Shown: positions 54,176-63,957 of the stretch, one piece after another
How positions within the stretch are numbered: the first letter of the stretch is position 1
Layout of the letters: every line of letters begins with the position of its first letter
DNA from: Mediterraneibacter massiliensis
GTDB taxonomy: Bacteria > Bacillota > Clostridia > Lachnospirales > Lachnospiraceae
Reading direction: 5' to 3'
DNA length: 64,000 nt
Assembly: GCF_001487105.1 (NCBI RefSeq)
Contig: NZ_LN913000.1
Span: 1-64,000 of the forward strand
Position numbers and translations under genes: made by a program
Notes under the pieces: model-generated
Databases searched by the model: none
Seen by the model: the letters and a program-made list of their open reading frames with translations, nothing else
Told to the model about the DNA's origin: nothing

Positions 54176-54415
54176 ATGCGACTTGATAAATTCTTGAAAG
54201 TATCCCGTCTGATCAAAAGAAGGACGGTAGCCAATGAGGCTTGTGACGCAGGCAGGGTGTTGGTAAATGGGAAATCTGCAAAGGCATCCGTAAAGGTAAA
54301 ACCGGGAGATGTCATAGAAATCCAGTTTGGAACAAGATCTGTGAAAGTGGAAGTTCTGGCTATACAGGATACAACAAAAAAGGAAGAAGCAAAAGAACTG
54401 TTCAAATATCTGTAA
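54176..54415 (+). CDS. rqcP: S4-domain RNA-binding protein RqcP (YabO)
   Basis: 79 residues, almost all one S4 domain (MRLDKFLKVSRLIKRRTVAN, then AGRVLVNGKSAKASVKVKPG). RqcP takes part with RqcH in ribosome quality control, stabilising alanine tailing of stalled peptides. Synteny with yabP, yabQ and divIC supports the assignment. AGGGAGGAG precedes the ATG. Confidence 0.93.
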   Translation: MRLDKFLKVSRLIKRRTVANEACDAGRVLVNGKSAKASVKVKPGDVIEIQFGTRSVKVEVLAIQDTTKKEEAKELFKYL

Positions 54416-54479
54416 ATTACAGACATAATCGAACATAACCCCTCATATATATAAAAAAGCACAGGAAGGGGGCGTCTGT

Positions 54480-54764
54480 ATGGAAGAACAACGGATCATG
54501 AAAGCACATAAATTGATCATAAATAACCGAAAAACCAGTATGGTGACAGGAGTACTGGATGTCCTTTCATTTGATTTGAACGAGATATTGCTGGAGACAG
54601 AGATGGGAATGCTAATGGTAAAAGGAACAGACCTGCATGTGAACCGGCTGAGCGTAGAAAAGGGAGAGGTGGATCTGTCCGGGAATATTGACAGTGTCGC
54701 GTATTCCAATGCAAATCAGGCGAGCAGACAGAATGAGAACTTTTTTGCAAAATTGTTTAAGTAG
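54480..54764 (+). CDS. yabP: Sporulation protein YabP
   Basis: 94 residues. AHKLIINNRKTSMVTGVLDV, SFDLNEILLETEMGMLMVKG and LHVNRLSVEKGEVDLSGNID match YabP, a small protein needed for spore formation in Bacillus. It precedes yabQ by 10 bases. GGAAGGGGG lies upstream of the ATG. Confidence 0.92.
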   Translation: MEEQRIMKAHKLIINNRKTSMVTGVLDVLSFDLNEILLETEMGMLMVKGTDLHVNRLSVEKGEVDLSGNIDSVAYSNANQASRQNENFFAKLFK

Positions 54765-54774
54765 GTGAGCACCT

Positions 54775-55107
54775 ATGATGCTGGGAATAGAGACAGAAGC
54801 AATGATCTTTCTTTTTGCCGGATTGTCTGGAATCACGGTGATGCTTGTGTATGATATACTTGTGTTATTCCGCAAACTGATCCGGCACAGGTATTGGGCA
54901 GTCAGTGTGGAGGATTTCCTTTTTTGGTTTTTTGTCAGTATTTATCTTTTTTATCAGATGTATAGGACAACGTATGGCAGTATACGCTGGTTCTTTATTT
55001 TAGGGATCGTGTCAGGATGTCTGTTTGTATATTTTTTTCGTATGTTTTTAAAAAAAATATGGATGAAAGAACAGAAAAATCTTGAAAAGTATAAAAAAAA
55101 CAGATAG
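54775..55107 (+). CDS. yabQ: Spore cortex biosynthesis protein YabQ
   Basis: 110 residues with three or four predicted membrane segments (AMIFLFAGLSGITVMLVYDI, then FLFWFFVSIYLFY and WFFILGIVSGCLFVYFF), fitting YabQ, an outer-forespore-membrane protein required for cortex formation. Position after yabP is as in Bacillus. Confidence 0.88.
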   Translation: MMLGIETEAMIFLFAGLSGITVMLVYDILVLFRKLIRHRYWAVSVEDFLFWFFVSIYLFYQMYRTTYGSIRWFFILGIVSGCLFVYFFRMFLKKIWMKEQKNLEKYKKNR

Positions 55108-55156
55108 AATATTTTTTATAACAAGGGGAAAATATTTTTAAATAGGGTGAGTATAA

Positions 55157-55492
55157 ATGACGAAAAAGAAAAGCGGAAAAGTGGACAGGCAGCGTTCCAA
55201 GAAGATGTCACAGCTTCGCCATCATAAGAGAAGTATGATCGGGATCGGTTTTATTCTTTTGCTTTTAGCAGGGGTACTGACAGTCAATTCTTTCATGCTG
55301 CAGGCGAAAAATAAAGAATACAAATCGCAGGAAGCGGAATTGGAAGCAGAGATCCAAAAGGAAAAGGAACGTTCCGAGGAAATTGAAGATTACGAAGAAT
55401 ACGTGAAGTCAGACGAATATATAAAAGAGACGGCGGAAGAAAAATTGGGGCTTGTCGACCCTGATGAAGTGATTTTTAAGCCGGCGGAATAA
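55157..55492 (+). CDS. divIC: Septum formation initiator protein (DivIC/FtsB family)
   Basis: 111 residues: basic N-terminal tail, one membrane helix (GIGFILLLLAGVLTVNSFML), a coiled coil, and the C-terminal YIKETAEEKLGLVDPDEVIF typical of DivIC. It joins FtsL and DivIB in the division complex. Synteny with yabQ and spoIIE supports it. Confidence 0.92.
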   Translation: MTKKKSGKVDRQRSKKMSQLRHHKRSMIGIGFILLLLAGVLTVNSFMLQAKNKEYKSQEAELEAEIQKEKERSEEIEDYEEYVKSDEYIKETAEEKLGLVDPDEVIFKPAE

Positions 55493-55506
55493 GAACAAGT
55501 ACGAAA

Positions 55507-55542
55507 GAAAACTCCAGGAGAAATTCTCCTGGAGTTTTTGCG
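55507..55542 (+). terminator. Hairpin between divIC and the SpoIIE-like gene
   Basis: AAAACTCCAGGAGAA and TTCTCCTGGAGTTTT form a nearly perfect palindromic stem ending in TTTTT. It probably terminates the rqcP-divIC unit. Confidence 0.8.
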
Positions 55543-55576
55543 TGCATGTGCAGGCGACAGGCCAAGAGGAAGGAGT

Positions 55577-56983
55577 ATGAATACAATGAATGAAGGACAA
55601 GTATTACATAACAGCCCGTATGTTGCCCAGATAGAGAAATTTGCGGATTCTTTGAAACAGCTGTCTCGTACTTTTCTGGAACTGGAAGAAAAAAAGCAGG
55701 CATTTTCCAATGAAGAGATCGAGGATATGTTTCAGCGGGTAAAAGAAAAAGTATGCGGAAACTGTGAAAAATGCAGTTGGTGCTGGGGAGAAAATTTTGT
55801 ACATACCTATCAGATGGGATATGAAATTTTATCTGCAATAGATCATTATGGCAATGAGATGAATATGGAAACAAAAAGAAAACTACAGCAGAAATGTATC
55901 ATGGCACCCAGGTTCCTGCGGGAGATGCTGGAGGCATTTCATGATGCTAGACAGAATATGATCTGGGTCAATCGAATGGCAAGAAGCAGAGAAGGATGTG
56001 CGATCCAGATGGATACATTTGCGGATATGATACGCGTGACGGCGAAAGAGCTGGAAGACAGTATGTTTACGGATGAACGGTTGGAAAAGAAGATCAGTTC
56101 CGGATTAAAGAAAAGGGGGATCCGTGTATTATATACGCATTTTTTTATGAACCGGGAAGGAAAATATGAGATACACGTTACTGCGAGAGCTGTACAGAAT
56201 CGTTGTGTCACACAGAGAGAACTAGTAAAAGGCGTGTCAGATATATTGGGAAGAAGATTTATTTTGGAAGAAAACAGTGGGCAGATGCTCGGAAAAGAAT
56301 ATGCCACAGTCGTCTGTATAGAAGGCCCGGCCTATTATATCATGCACGGAGTAGCTCGGATCGGCAAAGGATGCAGTCAAGTGTCAGGGGACAATTTTAT
56401 GATGGTGGAACTGCCGGGAGGAAAACTGGCAGCAGCGCTCTCTGATGGAATGGGTTCCGGTGAGAAGGCATGCAGGGAAAGCACGCTGGTGATAGAATTG
56501 CTGGAGGAATTGTTGGAAGCAGGGTTTCCGGAGAAAACAGCGATCCAGATGATCAATACGACTTTGGTGATGGGCAGAGAGGAGATACAGTATTCGACGA
56601 TCGATATGAGCGTGTTTGATCTGTACACAGGGGAATGCGAGCTGATCAAGGCGGGCGCGTCTTCCACATTTATCAAGAAAGGAGACGTGGTGGAGCATCT
56701 AAGTTCTACCAGTCTGCCGATCGGAGTCCTTCATTCGATTGAGATCGACACTGTAAAGAGAAAATTACAGGCAGGGGATTTTGTTATTATGGTGACAGAC
56801 GGAGTACTGGATGCGCTTCCGGTGGGGGAACAGGATATTCTTCTGGAGACGATCATACAGGGCAGCGCGATCGTGAATCCCAAAGAAATGGCTCATCATG
56901 TACTGGAGCAGGTTTTAAATTGGACGGGAGAGGCGCCGACAGATGATATGACTGTGCTGGCGATTGGGTTATGGGAATGCTAA
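55577..56983 (+). CDS. spoIIE: SpoIIE-like PP2C phosphatase without the membrane domain
   Basis: 468 residues, against about 800 for typical SpoIIE. The protein begins with what is normally the central region, including the cysteine cluster CGNCEKCSWCW (residues about 60-70), and goes on to a complete PP2C domain with ALSDGMGSGEKA, DMSVFDLYTGECELIKAGAS, MVTDGVLDALP and TDDMTVLAI (metal aspartates present). The ten N-terminal membrane helices are absent and there is no room for them after divIC. Expected role is dephosphorylation of SpoIIAA to activate sigma-F, but polar-septum targeting would differ. ATG 55577 follows AGAGGAAGGAG; ATG 55586 is possible. Confidence 0.85.
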   Translation: MNTMNEGQVLHNSPYVAQIEKFADSLKQLSRTFLELEEKKQAFSNEEIEDMFQRVKEKVCGNCEKCSWCWGENFVHTYQMGYEILSAIDHYGNEMNMETKRKLQQKCIMAPRFLREMLEAFHDARQNMIWVNRMARSREGCAIQMDTFADMIRVTAKELEDSMFTDERLEKKISSGLKKRGIRVLYTHFFMNREGKYEIHVTARAVQNRCVTQRELVKGVSDILGRRFILEENSGQMLGKEYATVVCIEGPAYYIMHGVARIGKGCSQVSGDNFMMVELPGGKLAAALSDGMGSGEKACRESTLVIELLEELLEAGFPEKTAIQMINTTLVMGREEIQYSTIDMSVFDLYTGECELIKAGASSTFIKKGDVVEHLSSTSLPIGVLHSIEIDTVKRKLQAGDFVIMVTDGVLDALPVGEQDILLETIIQGSAIVNPKEMAHHVLEQVLNWTGEAPTDDMTVLAIGLWEC

Positions 56984-57029
56984 GGCAGAGATTCTTGCAA
57001 TTTTGTCATAGATTGAGTATAGTTTACAT

Positions 57030-58466
57030 ATGATGAAAAAAATACAAGAGTTTATTCAAAAATATCATATGATACAGGAAAAAGATGTGGTGGTCACAGG
57101 CGTATCGGGCGGCGCGGATTCGGTATGCCTGCTTTTCGCGCTTTTAGAGCTGAAGCAGACATTGGACTTTCAGATCGTGGCATGTCATGTCAATCATCAG
57201 CTCCGTGGGGAAAGCGCAGATGCAGACGAAGCTTTTGTGAGACAGTTGTGCCGGGAGAAAGGAGTTCCCCTCAGAGTTTTTCGGGAAAATGTAGAATTAA
57301 TCGCAGCAAAAAGGAAACAATCTCTTGAGGAAGCAGGACGCACAGTACGCCGAGAAGCCTTTTGGAAAGTATGTCAAGAGGTCGGCGGCACAAAGATCGC
57401 GACAGCGCATCATCGGAATGACAATGCGGAAACGATGCTTATGAATCTGGCAAGAGGGAGTGGGCTAAAAGGGATGCGTGGGATATGCCCGGTAAATGAG
57501 ATTTTTATAAGACCACTGCTCTGCCTAGAGCGAGCGGAAATTGAACAATGGCTTGCCGGTCAGAGGCTCTCCTTTTGCACAGATGAGACAAATGATGAGG
57601 ATGCATATACAAGAAACCGTATACGGCATAAGATCATACCGGAGCTTGAAAAAGGGGTCAATGCCTGTGCTGTCCGGCATATATGTGAAGCTTCCGTGCA
57701 GATACAGGAGGTATGGGAATATCTGGAAGAGCAGACGGAGAGGGCGTACTGCGATTGTATACGGCGTCAGGAAGAAGGTATTTTGATCTGCAAAGAAAAA
57801 TGGGAAGCTCTGTCCGCCGTTATCCAAAAGCTTCTGGTGAAAAAAGTGATGGAACGCACAGCAGATTCGTGTCGGGATATTACTTCTGTCCATATTGAGG
57901 CAGTGCAGGATCTGCTTGCCGGTCAAGTGGGAAGACAGATCGATCTTCCCTACCACATAACCGCACGCCGTGTTTATCCGGGTGTTCTTATCAGACAGAA
58001 AAAGTCCGGTAAGGACAATACAGGAACAAAGGCATACAAAAAAGAACTATGCATACCGGGGGAGACGGAAATAGCAGAGCGAAGATTAAAAGTTTCATGT
58101 AGGATTTTTAGGAAAGAAGCGGATTTTTCTTTCTCTTCTATACCACAAAAAGGCTACACTAAATGGTTTGATTATGCTATAATTAAAAATAGGCTGCTTA
58201 TCAGAACTCGTGAACCTGGAGATAGGATCGCGATTGACAAAAAGGGCAGCACACAGAAGTTGAAGAAGTATTTGATCAATGAAAAGATCCCGGAAGAAAA
58301 GAGAGGAACTCTTTTATTTATAGCAGATGGACAGCAGGTCATATGGATACCGGGAATGCGGCAAAGTCAGGTTTATCAAGTGACAGAAGAGACAAAACAA
58401 ATATTAGAAATAAAAATAACGGAGGAAAAAGCAGATGTCAGAGACAATTCGAGTATTAATATCTGA
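57030..58466 (+). CDS. tilS: tRNA(Ile)-lysidine synthase
   Basis: 478 residues. The PP-loop GVSGGADSVCLLFALL near residue 24 is the ATP site, followed by ACHVNHQLRGESADADEAFV, TAHHRNDNAETMLMNLARGSG and a C-terminal substrate domain with LLIRTREPGDRI. It converts C34 to lysidine in tRNA-Ile(CAU). It overlaps hpt by 32 bases. Confidence 0.94.
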   Translation: MMKKIQEFIQKYHMIQEKDVVVTGVSGGADSVCLLFALLELKQTLDFQIVACHVNHQLRGESADADEAFVRQLCREKGVPLRVFRENVELIAAKRKQSLEEAGRTVRREAFWKVCQEVGGTKIATAHHRNDNAETMLMNLARGSGLKGMRGICPVNEIFIRPLLCLERAEIEQWLAGQRLSFCTDETNDEDAYTRNRIRHKIIPELEKGVNACAVRHICEASVQIQEVWEYLEEQTERAYCDCIRRQEEGILICKEKWEALSAVIQKLLVKKVMERTADSCRDITSVHIEAVQDLLAGQVGRQIDLPYHITARRVYPGVLIRQKKSGKDNTGTKAYKKELCIPGETEIAERRLKVSCRIFRKEADFSFSSIPQKGYTKWFDYAIIKNRLLIRTREPGDRIAIDKKGSTQKLKKYLINEKIPEEKRGTLLFIADGQQVIWIPGMRQSQVYQVTEETKQILEIKITEEKADVRDNSSINI

Positions 58467-58962
58467 GGAAGAAATAGAGGATAGAGTCCAGACATTGGGA
58501 AGACAGATCAGTGAAGATTATGCGGGAAAACAGGTGCATTTAATCTGCATCTTAAAAGGCGGCGCTTTCTTTATGTGTGAACTGGCAAAGAGAATCACAG
58601 TGCCGGTTTCTATGGATTTTATGAGTGTTGGAAGTTATGGAGACGGTACGGCGTCGAGTGGAGTTGTGCGTATCGCGAAAGACCTGGATGAGGCGATCGA
58701 AGGAAAGGACGTCCTGATCGTAGAAGATATTATCGATTCAGGCCGTACTTTGTACTATCTGATCGATGTTTTAAAACACAGAAATCCGAAAAGTGTGCGT
58801 TTATGCACCTTGTTGGATAAGCCGGACCGCAGAGTGAAAGATGTAAAAGTGGATTATGTCGGGTTTGAGATACCAGATGAATTTGTGGTAGGATATGGTC
58901 TGGACTATGCCCAGAAATATAGAAATCTGCCCTATGTAGGTGTGGTAGAAGGCGTAGAATAA
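58435..58962 (+). CDS. hpt: Hypoxanthine phosphoribosyltransferase
   Basis: 175 residues. ICILKGGAFFMCEL, SYGDGTASSGVV and the PRPP motif VLIVEDIIDSGRTLYYL are present, with the C-terminal VGYGLDYAQKYRNLPYVG typical of bacterial Hpt. Salvages hypoxanthine and guanine. In Bacillus it also joins tilS and ftsH in the same order. GGAGGAAAAAG precedes the ATG. Confidence 0.96.
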   Translation: MSETIRVLISEEEIEDRVQTLGRQISEDYAGKQVHLICILKGGAFFMCELAKRITVPVSMDFMSVGSYGDGTASSGVVRIAKDLDEAIEGKDVLIVEDIIDSGRTLYYLIDVLKHRNPKSVRLCTLLDKPDRRVKDVKVDYVGFEIPDEFVVGYGLDYAQKYRNLPYVGVVEGVE

Positions 58963-58983
58963 ACAGGAAGGAGACAAAACGGA

Positions 58984-60846
58984 TTGAACAATAAGAAATA
59001 CAGGGGCGTAAGCGGAGTTACGGTCATGACGTTTGCCCTTATCGTCGTGCTTGCATTTTGGTTGATGAACCGTATGCAGATGCATCAGCAGGAGCTGACT
59101 TACACCCAGTTTGAACAGGAAGTAGAAGACAAAAATGTGACAGATGCTGTGATCGGCCAAAATAAGGCTGTTCCTACAGGTTCTGTAACAGTCACTTTAA
59201 AAAATGAAGACAATGCCAGGACAGTGTATGTGTCGGATGTAAAAGAAGTACAAAAACTTCTGGAAAAATACGGCGTGGATTATAAAATGTCTAATGTGCA
59301 GCAGGATTCTGTTATGACGACAGTCATGCTGCCGCTTTTGATCACATTTGCGGGGATCGCGCTGATCTTTTTCCTTATGAATCGGCAGGGCGGCGGCGCT
59401 AATGCCAAGGCGATGAATTTTGGGAAAAGCCGTGCAAAAATGAGCACGCAAAGCGATATAAAAGTGACCTTTGCAAATGTGGCAGGTCTCAAAGAGGAAA
59501 AAGAAGAACTAGAAGAAATTGTCGATTTTTTGAAAGCGCCTAAGAAATATATCCAGGTCGGGGCGAGAATCCCCAAAGGCGTCTTGTTAGAAGGACCTCC
59601 GGGAACGGGAAAGACACTTCTGGCAAAAGCAGTTGCCGGAGAGGCGGGAGTACCGTTTTTTAGTATTTCCGGTTCGGATTTTGTAGAAATGTTTGTAGGT
59701 GTGGGAGCTTCCCGTGTCCGTGATCTATTCCAGGATGCAAAGAAAAATGCCCCCTGCATCATTTTCATTGATGAGATCGATGCCGTTGCGAGAAGGCGTG
59801 GAAGTGGTCTGGGCGGCGGACATGATGAAAGGGAGCAGACATTGAACCAGCTGCTTGTGGAGATGGATGGTTTTGGTGTAAATGAAGGAATCATCGTAAT
59901 GGCAGCGACGAACCGCAAGGATATCTTGGATCCGGCGATATTAAGACCGGGTCGGTTTGACAGAAACGTGATCGTGGGTCGTCCGGATGTTGGAGGACGC
60001 GAAGAAATCTTAAAGGTGCATGCAAAGAATAAACCCCTGGGGGATGATGTGGATCTGAAACAGATCGCGCAGACAACAGCAGGTTTTACCGGTGCTGATC
60101 TGGAAAACCTTTTAAATGAAGCGGCGATACTGGCAGCAAAAGAAAACAGAGTATATCTCCAGCAGTCAGATATCCGCCATGCATTTGTAAAAGTAGGGAT
60201 CGGGCCGGAGAAGAAGAGCCGTATCGTCTCTGAAAAAGAACGCCGTATTACAGCGTATCATGAGGCAGGGCACGCCATCTTATTCCATGTACTTCCAGAT
60301 GTGGGGCCGGTGTACAGTGTATCCATCGTTCCTACAGGGGGAGCAGGCGGTTATACGATGCCGCTTCCTGAACGGGATGATATGTTTAATACAAAGGGGC
60401 ATATGCTGCAGGAGATCACGGTATCTCTCGGCGGCCGTGTGGCGGAAGAAGAGATTTTTGATGATATTACAACAGGGGCTTCACAGGATATTAAGCAGGC
60501 AACAGCGATAGCCAAATCTATGATCACAAAATTTGGTATGTCAGAGCGTCTGGGACTTATCAACTATGATAATGACAGCGACGAGGTATTTATAGGAAGA
60601 GATTTCGGTCATACTTCCAGAGGATATGGAGAAAAGATCGCAGGTACGATAGATGAAGAAGTAAAGCGTATCATTGACGAGTGCTATATAAAAGCAAGAG
60701 CGCTGCTTAAAGAATATCATGCGGTATTAGAAGCTTGCGCACAGCTGTTGCTGGAAAAAGAGAAAATCACAAGAAGCGAGTTTGAAGCGCTTTTTGAAGA
60801 AGATAAGCTGGAAAATAAACCACAGCTTTCCGGCGGGGAATCCTAA
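58984..60846 (+). CDS. ftsH: ATP-dependent zinc metalloprotease FtsH
   Basis: 620 residues. Two membrane segments ([15 protein letters not shown] and [18 protein letters not shown]) flank a small outside domain, followed by an AAA+ domain with [18 protein letters not shown] and the second region of homology, then the peptidase motif [10 protein letters not shown]. The start codon is TTG at 58984, with GGAAGGAG about 10 bases upstream. Membrane protein quality control and degradation of regulatory proteins. Confidence 0.96.
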   Translation: MNNKKYRGVSGVTVMTFALIVVLAFWLMNRMQMHQQELTYTQFEQEVEDKNVTDAVIGQNKAVPTGSVTVTLKNEDNARTVYVSDVKEVQKLLEKYGVDYKMSNVQQDSVMTTVMLPLLITFAGIALIFFLMNRQGGGANAKAMNFGKSRAKMSTQSDIKVTFANVAGLKEEKEELEEIVDFLKAPKKYIQVGARIPKGVLLEGPPGTGKTLLAKAVAGEAGVPFFSISGSDFVEMFVGVGASRVRDLFQDAKKNAPCIIFIDEIDAVARRRGSGLGGGHDEREQTLNQLLVEMDGFGVNEGIIVMAATNRKDILDPAILRPGRFDRNVIVGRPDVGGREEILKVHAKNKPLGDDVDLKQIAQTTAGFTGADLENLLNEAAILAAKENRVYLQQSDIRHAFVKVGIGPEKKSRIVSEKERRITAYHEAGHAILFHVLPDVGPVYSVSIVPTGGAGGYTMPLPERDDMFNTKGHMLQEITVSLGGRVAEEEIFDDITTGASQDIKQATAIAKSMITKFGMSERLGLINYDNDSDEVFIGRDFGHTSRGYGEKIAGTIDEEVKRIIDECYIKARALLKEYHAVLEACAQLLLEKEKITRSEFEALFEEDKLENKPQLSGGES

Positions 60847-60882
60847 GAGCGATTCCCTTGTGCCGGATGAGGAGGTTTGTAT

Positions 60883-62946
60883 ATGAACAAGGACGCACTA
60901 TTTAGCGACGGCACATCAGGATATGTATGCCCTGCCCAGCCGGCTGAAAATGAGAAAGTCAGGCTTCGTTTCAGGACAGCCAAAAATGATGTGGATGAAG
61001 TGCGTATTCTGTTGAAAACCGGGAAAGATATTATGCGGAAAGTGTGTACAAAAGGAAGCTTTGACTATTATGAGATAGAATGTCAGCTTACAAAAGAACC
61101 TTTCCGCTATTCTTTTGAAATCCAGAAAGAAAATAGCGTCTGTTATTATAATCGGTGCGGTGTGTCAGAGGAAATAAAACCGTTTTATGATTTTGCCATC
61201 GTTCCAGGTTTTCAGACGCCGGATTGGGCAAAAGGCGCTGTAATGTACCAGATATTTGTCGATCGGTTTTATAATGGGGATACGTCGAATGATGTAGAAG
61301 ACAGAGAATATATCTATATAGGGGAACCGTGCGGGAAAGTATGCGATTGGAACCAGCCGCCGCAGGCAATGGATATTCGTCGTTTTTATGGCGGCGATCT
61401 GGCAGGGGTTCTGGAAAAATTAGATTATCTGCAGGAATTGGGAGTAGAAGTGATCTACTTTAATCCGCTGTTTGTTTCTCCGTCTAATCATAAATATGAC
61501 ATTCAGGATTACGATTATATCGATCCACATTATGGAAAGATTGCAGAGGACGGCGGCGAAGTACTTTCAGAAGACAGCTGTGATAATCTGCGGGCGACAA
61601 AATATCAGGTCCGTACAGGAAAAAAGGAAAATTTAGAGGCAAGCAATGCTCTGTTTGCAAGGCTTGTGGAGGAAATGCACCGGCGTGGGATGCGTGTGAT
61701 CTTAGACGGTGTGTTTAATCATTGCGGTTCTTTTAATAAGTGGATGGACAGAGAGAGGATCTACGAACAGCAGCCGGAATATCCAAAGGGGGCTTATGTG
61801 GATGCGAACAGCCCGTATCGTAAATTTTTTCATTTTTTTGATGAAAGAGACAGTGCATGGCCATATAACGAGAAGTATGACGGCTGGTGGGGGCATGAGA
61901 CATTACCGAAACTGAATTATGAAGACTCACCGGAGTTGGAGCAATATATTATAGAGGTAGGAAAAAAGTGGGTCTCTCCGCCCTATAATGTGGATGGGTG
62001 GCGTCTGGACGTAGCAGCAGATCTAGGTTACAGTAATGAGTTTAATCATATGTTTTGGAAGCGGTTCAGAAAAGAAATCAAAAGCGTGAATCCGGAAGCT
62101 CTGATTCTAGCAGAGCATTATGGCGATCCGGCAGAATGGCTGCAGGGAGATGAGTGGGACAGTGTGATGAACTATGACGCTTTTATGGAACCGGTCACGT
62201 GGTTTCTGACTGGTATGGAAAAGCACAGCGATGAGAGAAGGATGGATCTGTGGGGCAATGCAGACAATTTTGTCAACACAATGAATCACTTTATGGCCTG
62301 CATGCTGACCCCTTCCCTCCAGGTAGCCATGAACCAACTTTCCAATCATGATCATTCTCGTTTTTTAACGCGGACGAACCATATCGTAGGAAGAGTAGAG
62401 AACCTGGGGACAAAGGCGGCAGAAGAAGGAATCAATACAGCTGTTATGCGCGAGGCAGTCGTCGTGCAGATGACCTGGCCTGGAGCTCCTGCCGTTTATT
62501 ATGGAGATGAGGCAGGTGTCTGCGGCTTTACAGATCCGGACAATAGGCGAACCTATCCATGGGGGCATGAAGATAAGGAATTGATCGCTTTCCATAAAGA
62601 GATGATAGGTATACACAAAGAAGAAAAACCACTGCGCACAGGCTCTTTGAAGATGTTGTATTGGGGAAAAAATATTCTTGCTTACGGAAGGTTTCAGGAA
62701 GAGGAGCAGATTATTGTTGTATTGAATAACAGTAAAGAGTTAAAGGAGGTAACTGTGCCGGTATGGCAGGCAGAAGTTCCGGAAAAGGGCAGAATGATCC
62801 GTCTCGTGTATTCATATGAGGAAGGATATACAACGGAACAAGATGAATATATTGTGGAAAATGGCGAAATCGTACTGAATATGGGACGTCACTCCGCAAT
62901 TGTGCTGAAGCCTTTGCATTTACAAAAAGCAGAGGGAGATTTTTGA
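60883..62946 (+). CDS. GH13 alpha-glycosidase (neopullulanase/cyclomaltodextrinase type)
   Basis: 687 residues, no signal peptide, so cytoplasmic. An N-terminal CBM34-like beta domain (about residues 1-110) precedes the alpha-amylase barrel: MYQIFVDRFYNGD, GVEVIYFNPLFVSPSNHKYD, LDGVFNHCG, GWRLDVAADLG (nucleophile D), ALILAEHYGD (acid/base E) and LSNHDHSRFL (third D). The architecture fits intracellular breakdown of maltodextrins or cyclodextrins. GAGGAGG precedes ATG 60883; TTG 60877 lies too close to that site. Confidence 0.92.
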   Translation: MNKDALFSDGTSGYVCPAQPAENEKVRLRFRTAKNDVDEVRILLKTGKDIMRKVCTKGSFDYYEIECQLTKEPFRYSFEIQKENSVCYYNRCGVSEEIKPFYDFAIVPGFQTPDWAKGAVMYQIFVDRFYNGDTSNDVEDREYIYIGEPCGKVCDWNQPPQAMDIRRFYGGDLAGVLEKLDYLQELGVEVIYFNPLFVSPSNHKYDIQDYDYIDPHYGKIAEDGGEVLSEDSCDNLRATKYQVRTGKKENLEASNALFARLVEEMHRRGMRVILDGVFNHCGSFNKWMDRERIYEQQPEYPKGAYVDANSPYRKFFHFFDERDSAWPYNEKYDGWWGHETLPKLNYEDSPELEQYIIEVGKKWVSPPYNVDGWRLDVAADLGYSNEFNHMFWKRFRKEIKSVNPEALILAEHYGDPAEWLQGDEWDSVMNYDAFMEPVTWFLTGMEKHSDERRMDLWGNADNFVNTMNHFMACMLTPSLQVAMNQLSNHDHSRFLTRTNHIVGRVENLGTKAAEEGINTAVMREAVVVQMTWPGAPAVYYGDEAGVCGFTDPDNRRTYPWGHEDKELIAFHKEMIGIHKEEKPLRTGSLKMLYWGKNILAYGRFQEEEQIIVVLNNSKELKEVTVPVWQAEVPEKGRMIRLVYSYEEGYTTEQDEYIVENGEIVLNMGRHSAIVLKPLHLQKAEGDF

Positions 62947-62987
62947 TATAGATTTTATTATATAAAACTGGACTGTATAAATATGAT

Positions 62988-63025
62988 AGAACTGGTTATT
63001 TTGATATAACCAGTTCTATGTTATT
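62988..63025 (+). terminator. Terminator after the GH13 gene
   Basis: AGAACTGGTTAT and ATAACCAGTTCT form a perfect 12-pair stem around a 6-base loop, followed by ATGTTATT. It separates the glycosidase from the pyridoxamine kinase. Confidence 0.78.
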
Positions 63026-63093
63026 ATAACAGAAAATGCATAGTCGGATACAGAGTTGATTGCTGTGACGATGAAAGAGTCAGGAGATAAAAT

Positions 63094-63957
63094 ATGACAA
63101 AAAAGATAGCGGTTATTAATGATTTATCGGGATTTGGAAAATGCTCTCTTACAGCGGCGATCTCGGTGATCGCGGCAATGGGAGTACAGCCATGTCCTCT
63201 GCCTACGGCGGTTTTAAGCGCGCAGACAGGATATGACAGTTATTTCCTAGATGATTATACAGACAAAATGGAACCCTTTTTTCGAGAATGGGAGAAGATG
63301 GGGGCTGCCTTTGACGGTATCTATACCGGCTTTATGGCAGGAAGCAGACAGATAGAGCAGGTATTTGCCTTTTTAGACATATTTTATAAAAGAGATACAT
63401 TTTTGCTAGTCGATCCGGTTATGGGAGATAATGGGAAGCAATATGCTATTTTTACGCCGGAGCTTTTGCGTCTTATGAAGCAATTAGTTTTACGGGCAGA
63501 TATCATTACACCGAATCTGACAGAACTTTGTCTTTTGACGGATACAGATCACCGTATGATAGAAAATATGACAGAAGAAAGGCATTTGTTGACAGTTATT
63601 TCTCAAATGGCGCGAAATATCATGCAAAAAGGACCGAAGATGGTGATAGTGACGGGAATACAATTTTTGGATGAAGCGGACGGAAAGGAGAAAATGGGCA
63701 ATCTGTCTGTCACAAAAACAGAGGAACATCTCTGTGCATTTCCGTATATAGGAGGCAGTTATTCCGGAACGGGTGATATTTTTGCTTCCGCAGTGGCAGC
63801 AGGGACTGCGAAGAAAGAAGAAATCACATCTGTAATGGAAAAGGTGGGAGCAATGATCGAATGTGCCATGCGGGATGCTGTACAGGAACAGATTCCGAGA
63901 AATGATGGTATAGAATATGAAAAATATCTTTGGATGCTGAAAGGAGAACAAGAATGA
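63094..63957 (+). CDS. Pyridoxamine kinase (PdxK/PdxY-like)
   Basis: 287 residues. The ribokinase-like fold of the pyridoxal kinase group shows as IAVINDLSGFGKCSLTAAIS, PLPTAVLSAQTGYDSYF, LLVDPVMGDNGK, ADIITPNLTELCLL and the catalytic SYSGTGDIFASAVAAG. It would phosphorylate pyridoxal, pyridoxine or pyridoxamine to the 5'-phosphates. AGGAG precedes the ATG. Its stop overlaps the start of the next gene, a probable vitamin transporter. Confidence 0.9.
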   Translation: MTKKIAVINDLSGFGKCSLTAAISVIAAMGVQPCPLPTAVLSAQTGYDSYFLDDYTDKMEPFFREWEKMGAAFDGIYTGFMAGSRQIEQVFAFLDIFYKRDTFLLVDPVMGDNGKQYAIFTPELLRLMKQLVLRADIITPNLTELCLLTDTDHRMIENMTEERHLLTVISQMARNIMQKGPKMVIVTGIQFLDEADGKEKMGNLSVTKTEEHLCAFPYIGGSYSGTGDIFASAVAAGTAKKEEITSVMEKVGAMIECAMRDAVQEQIPRNDGIEYEKYLWMLKGEQE

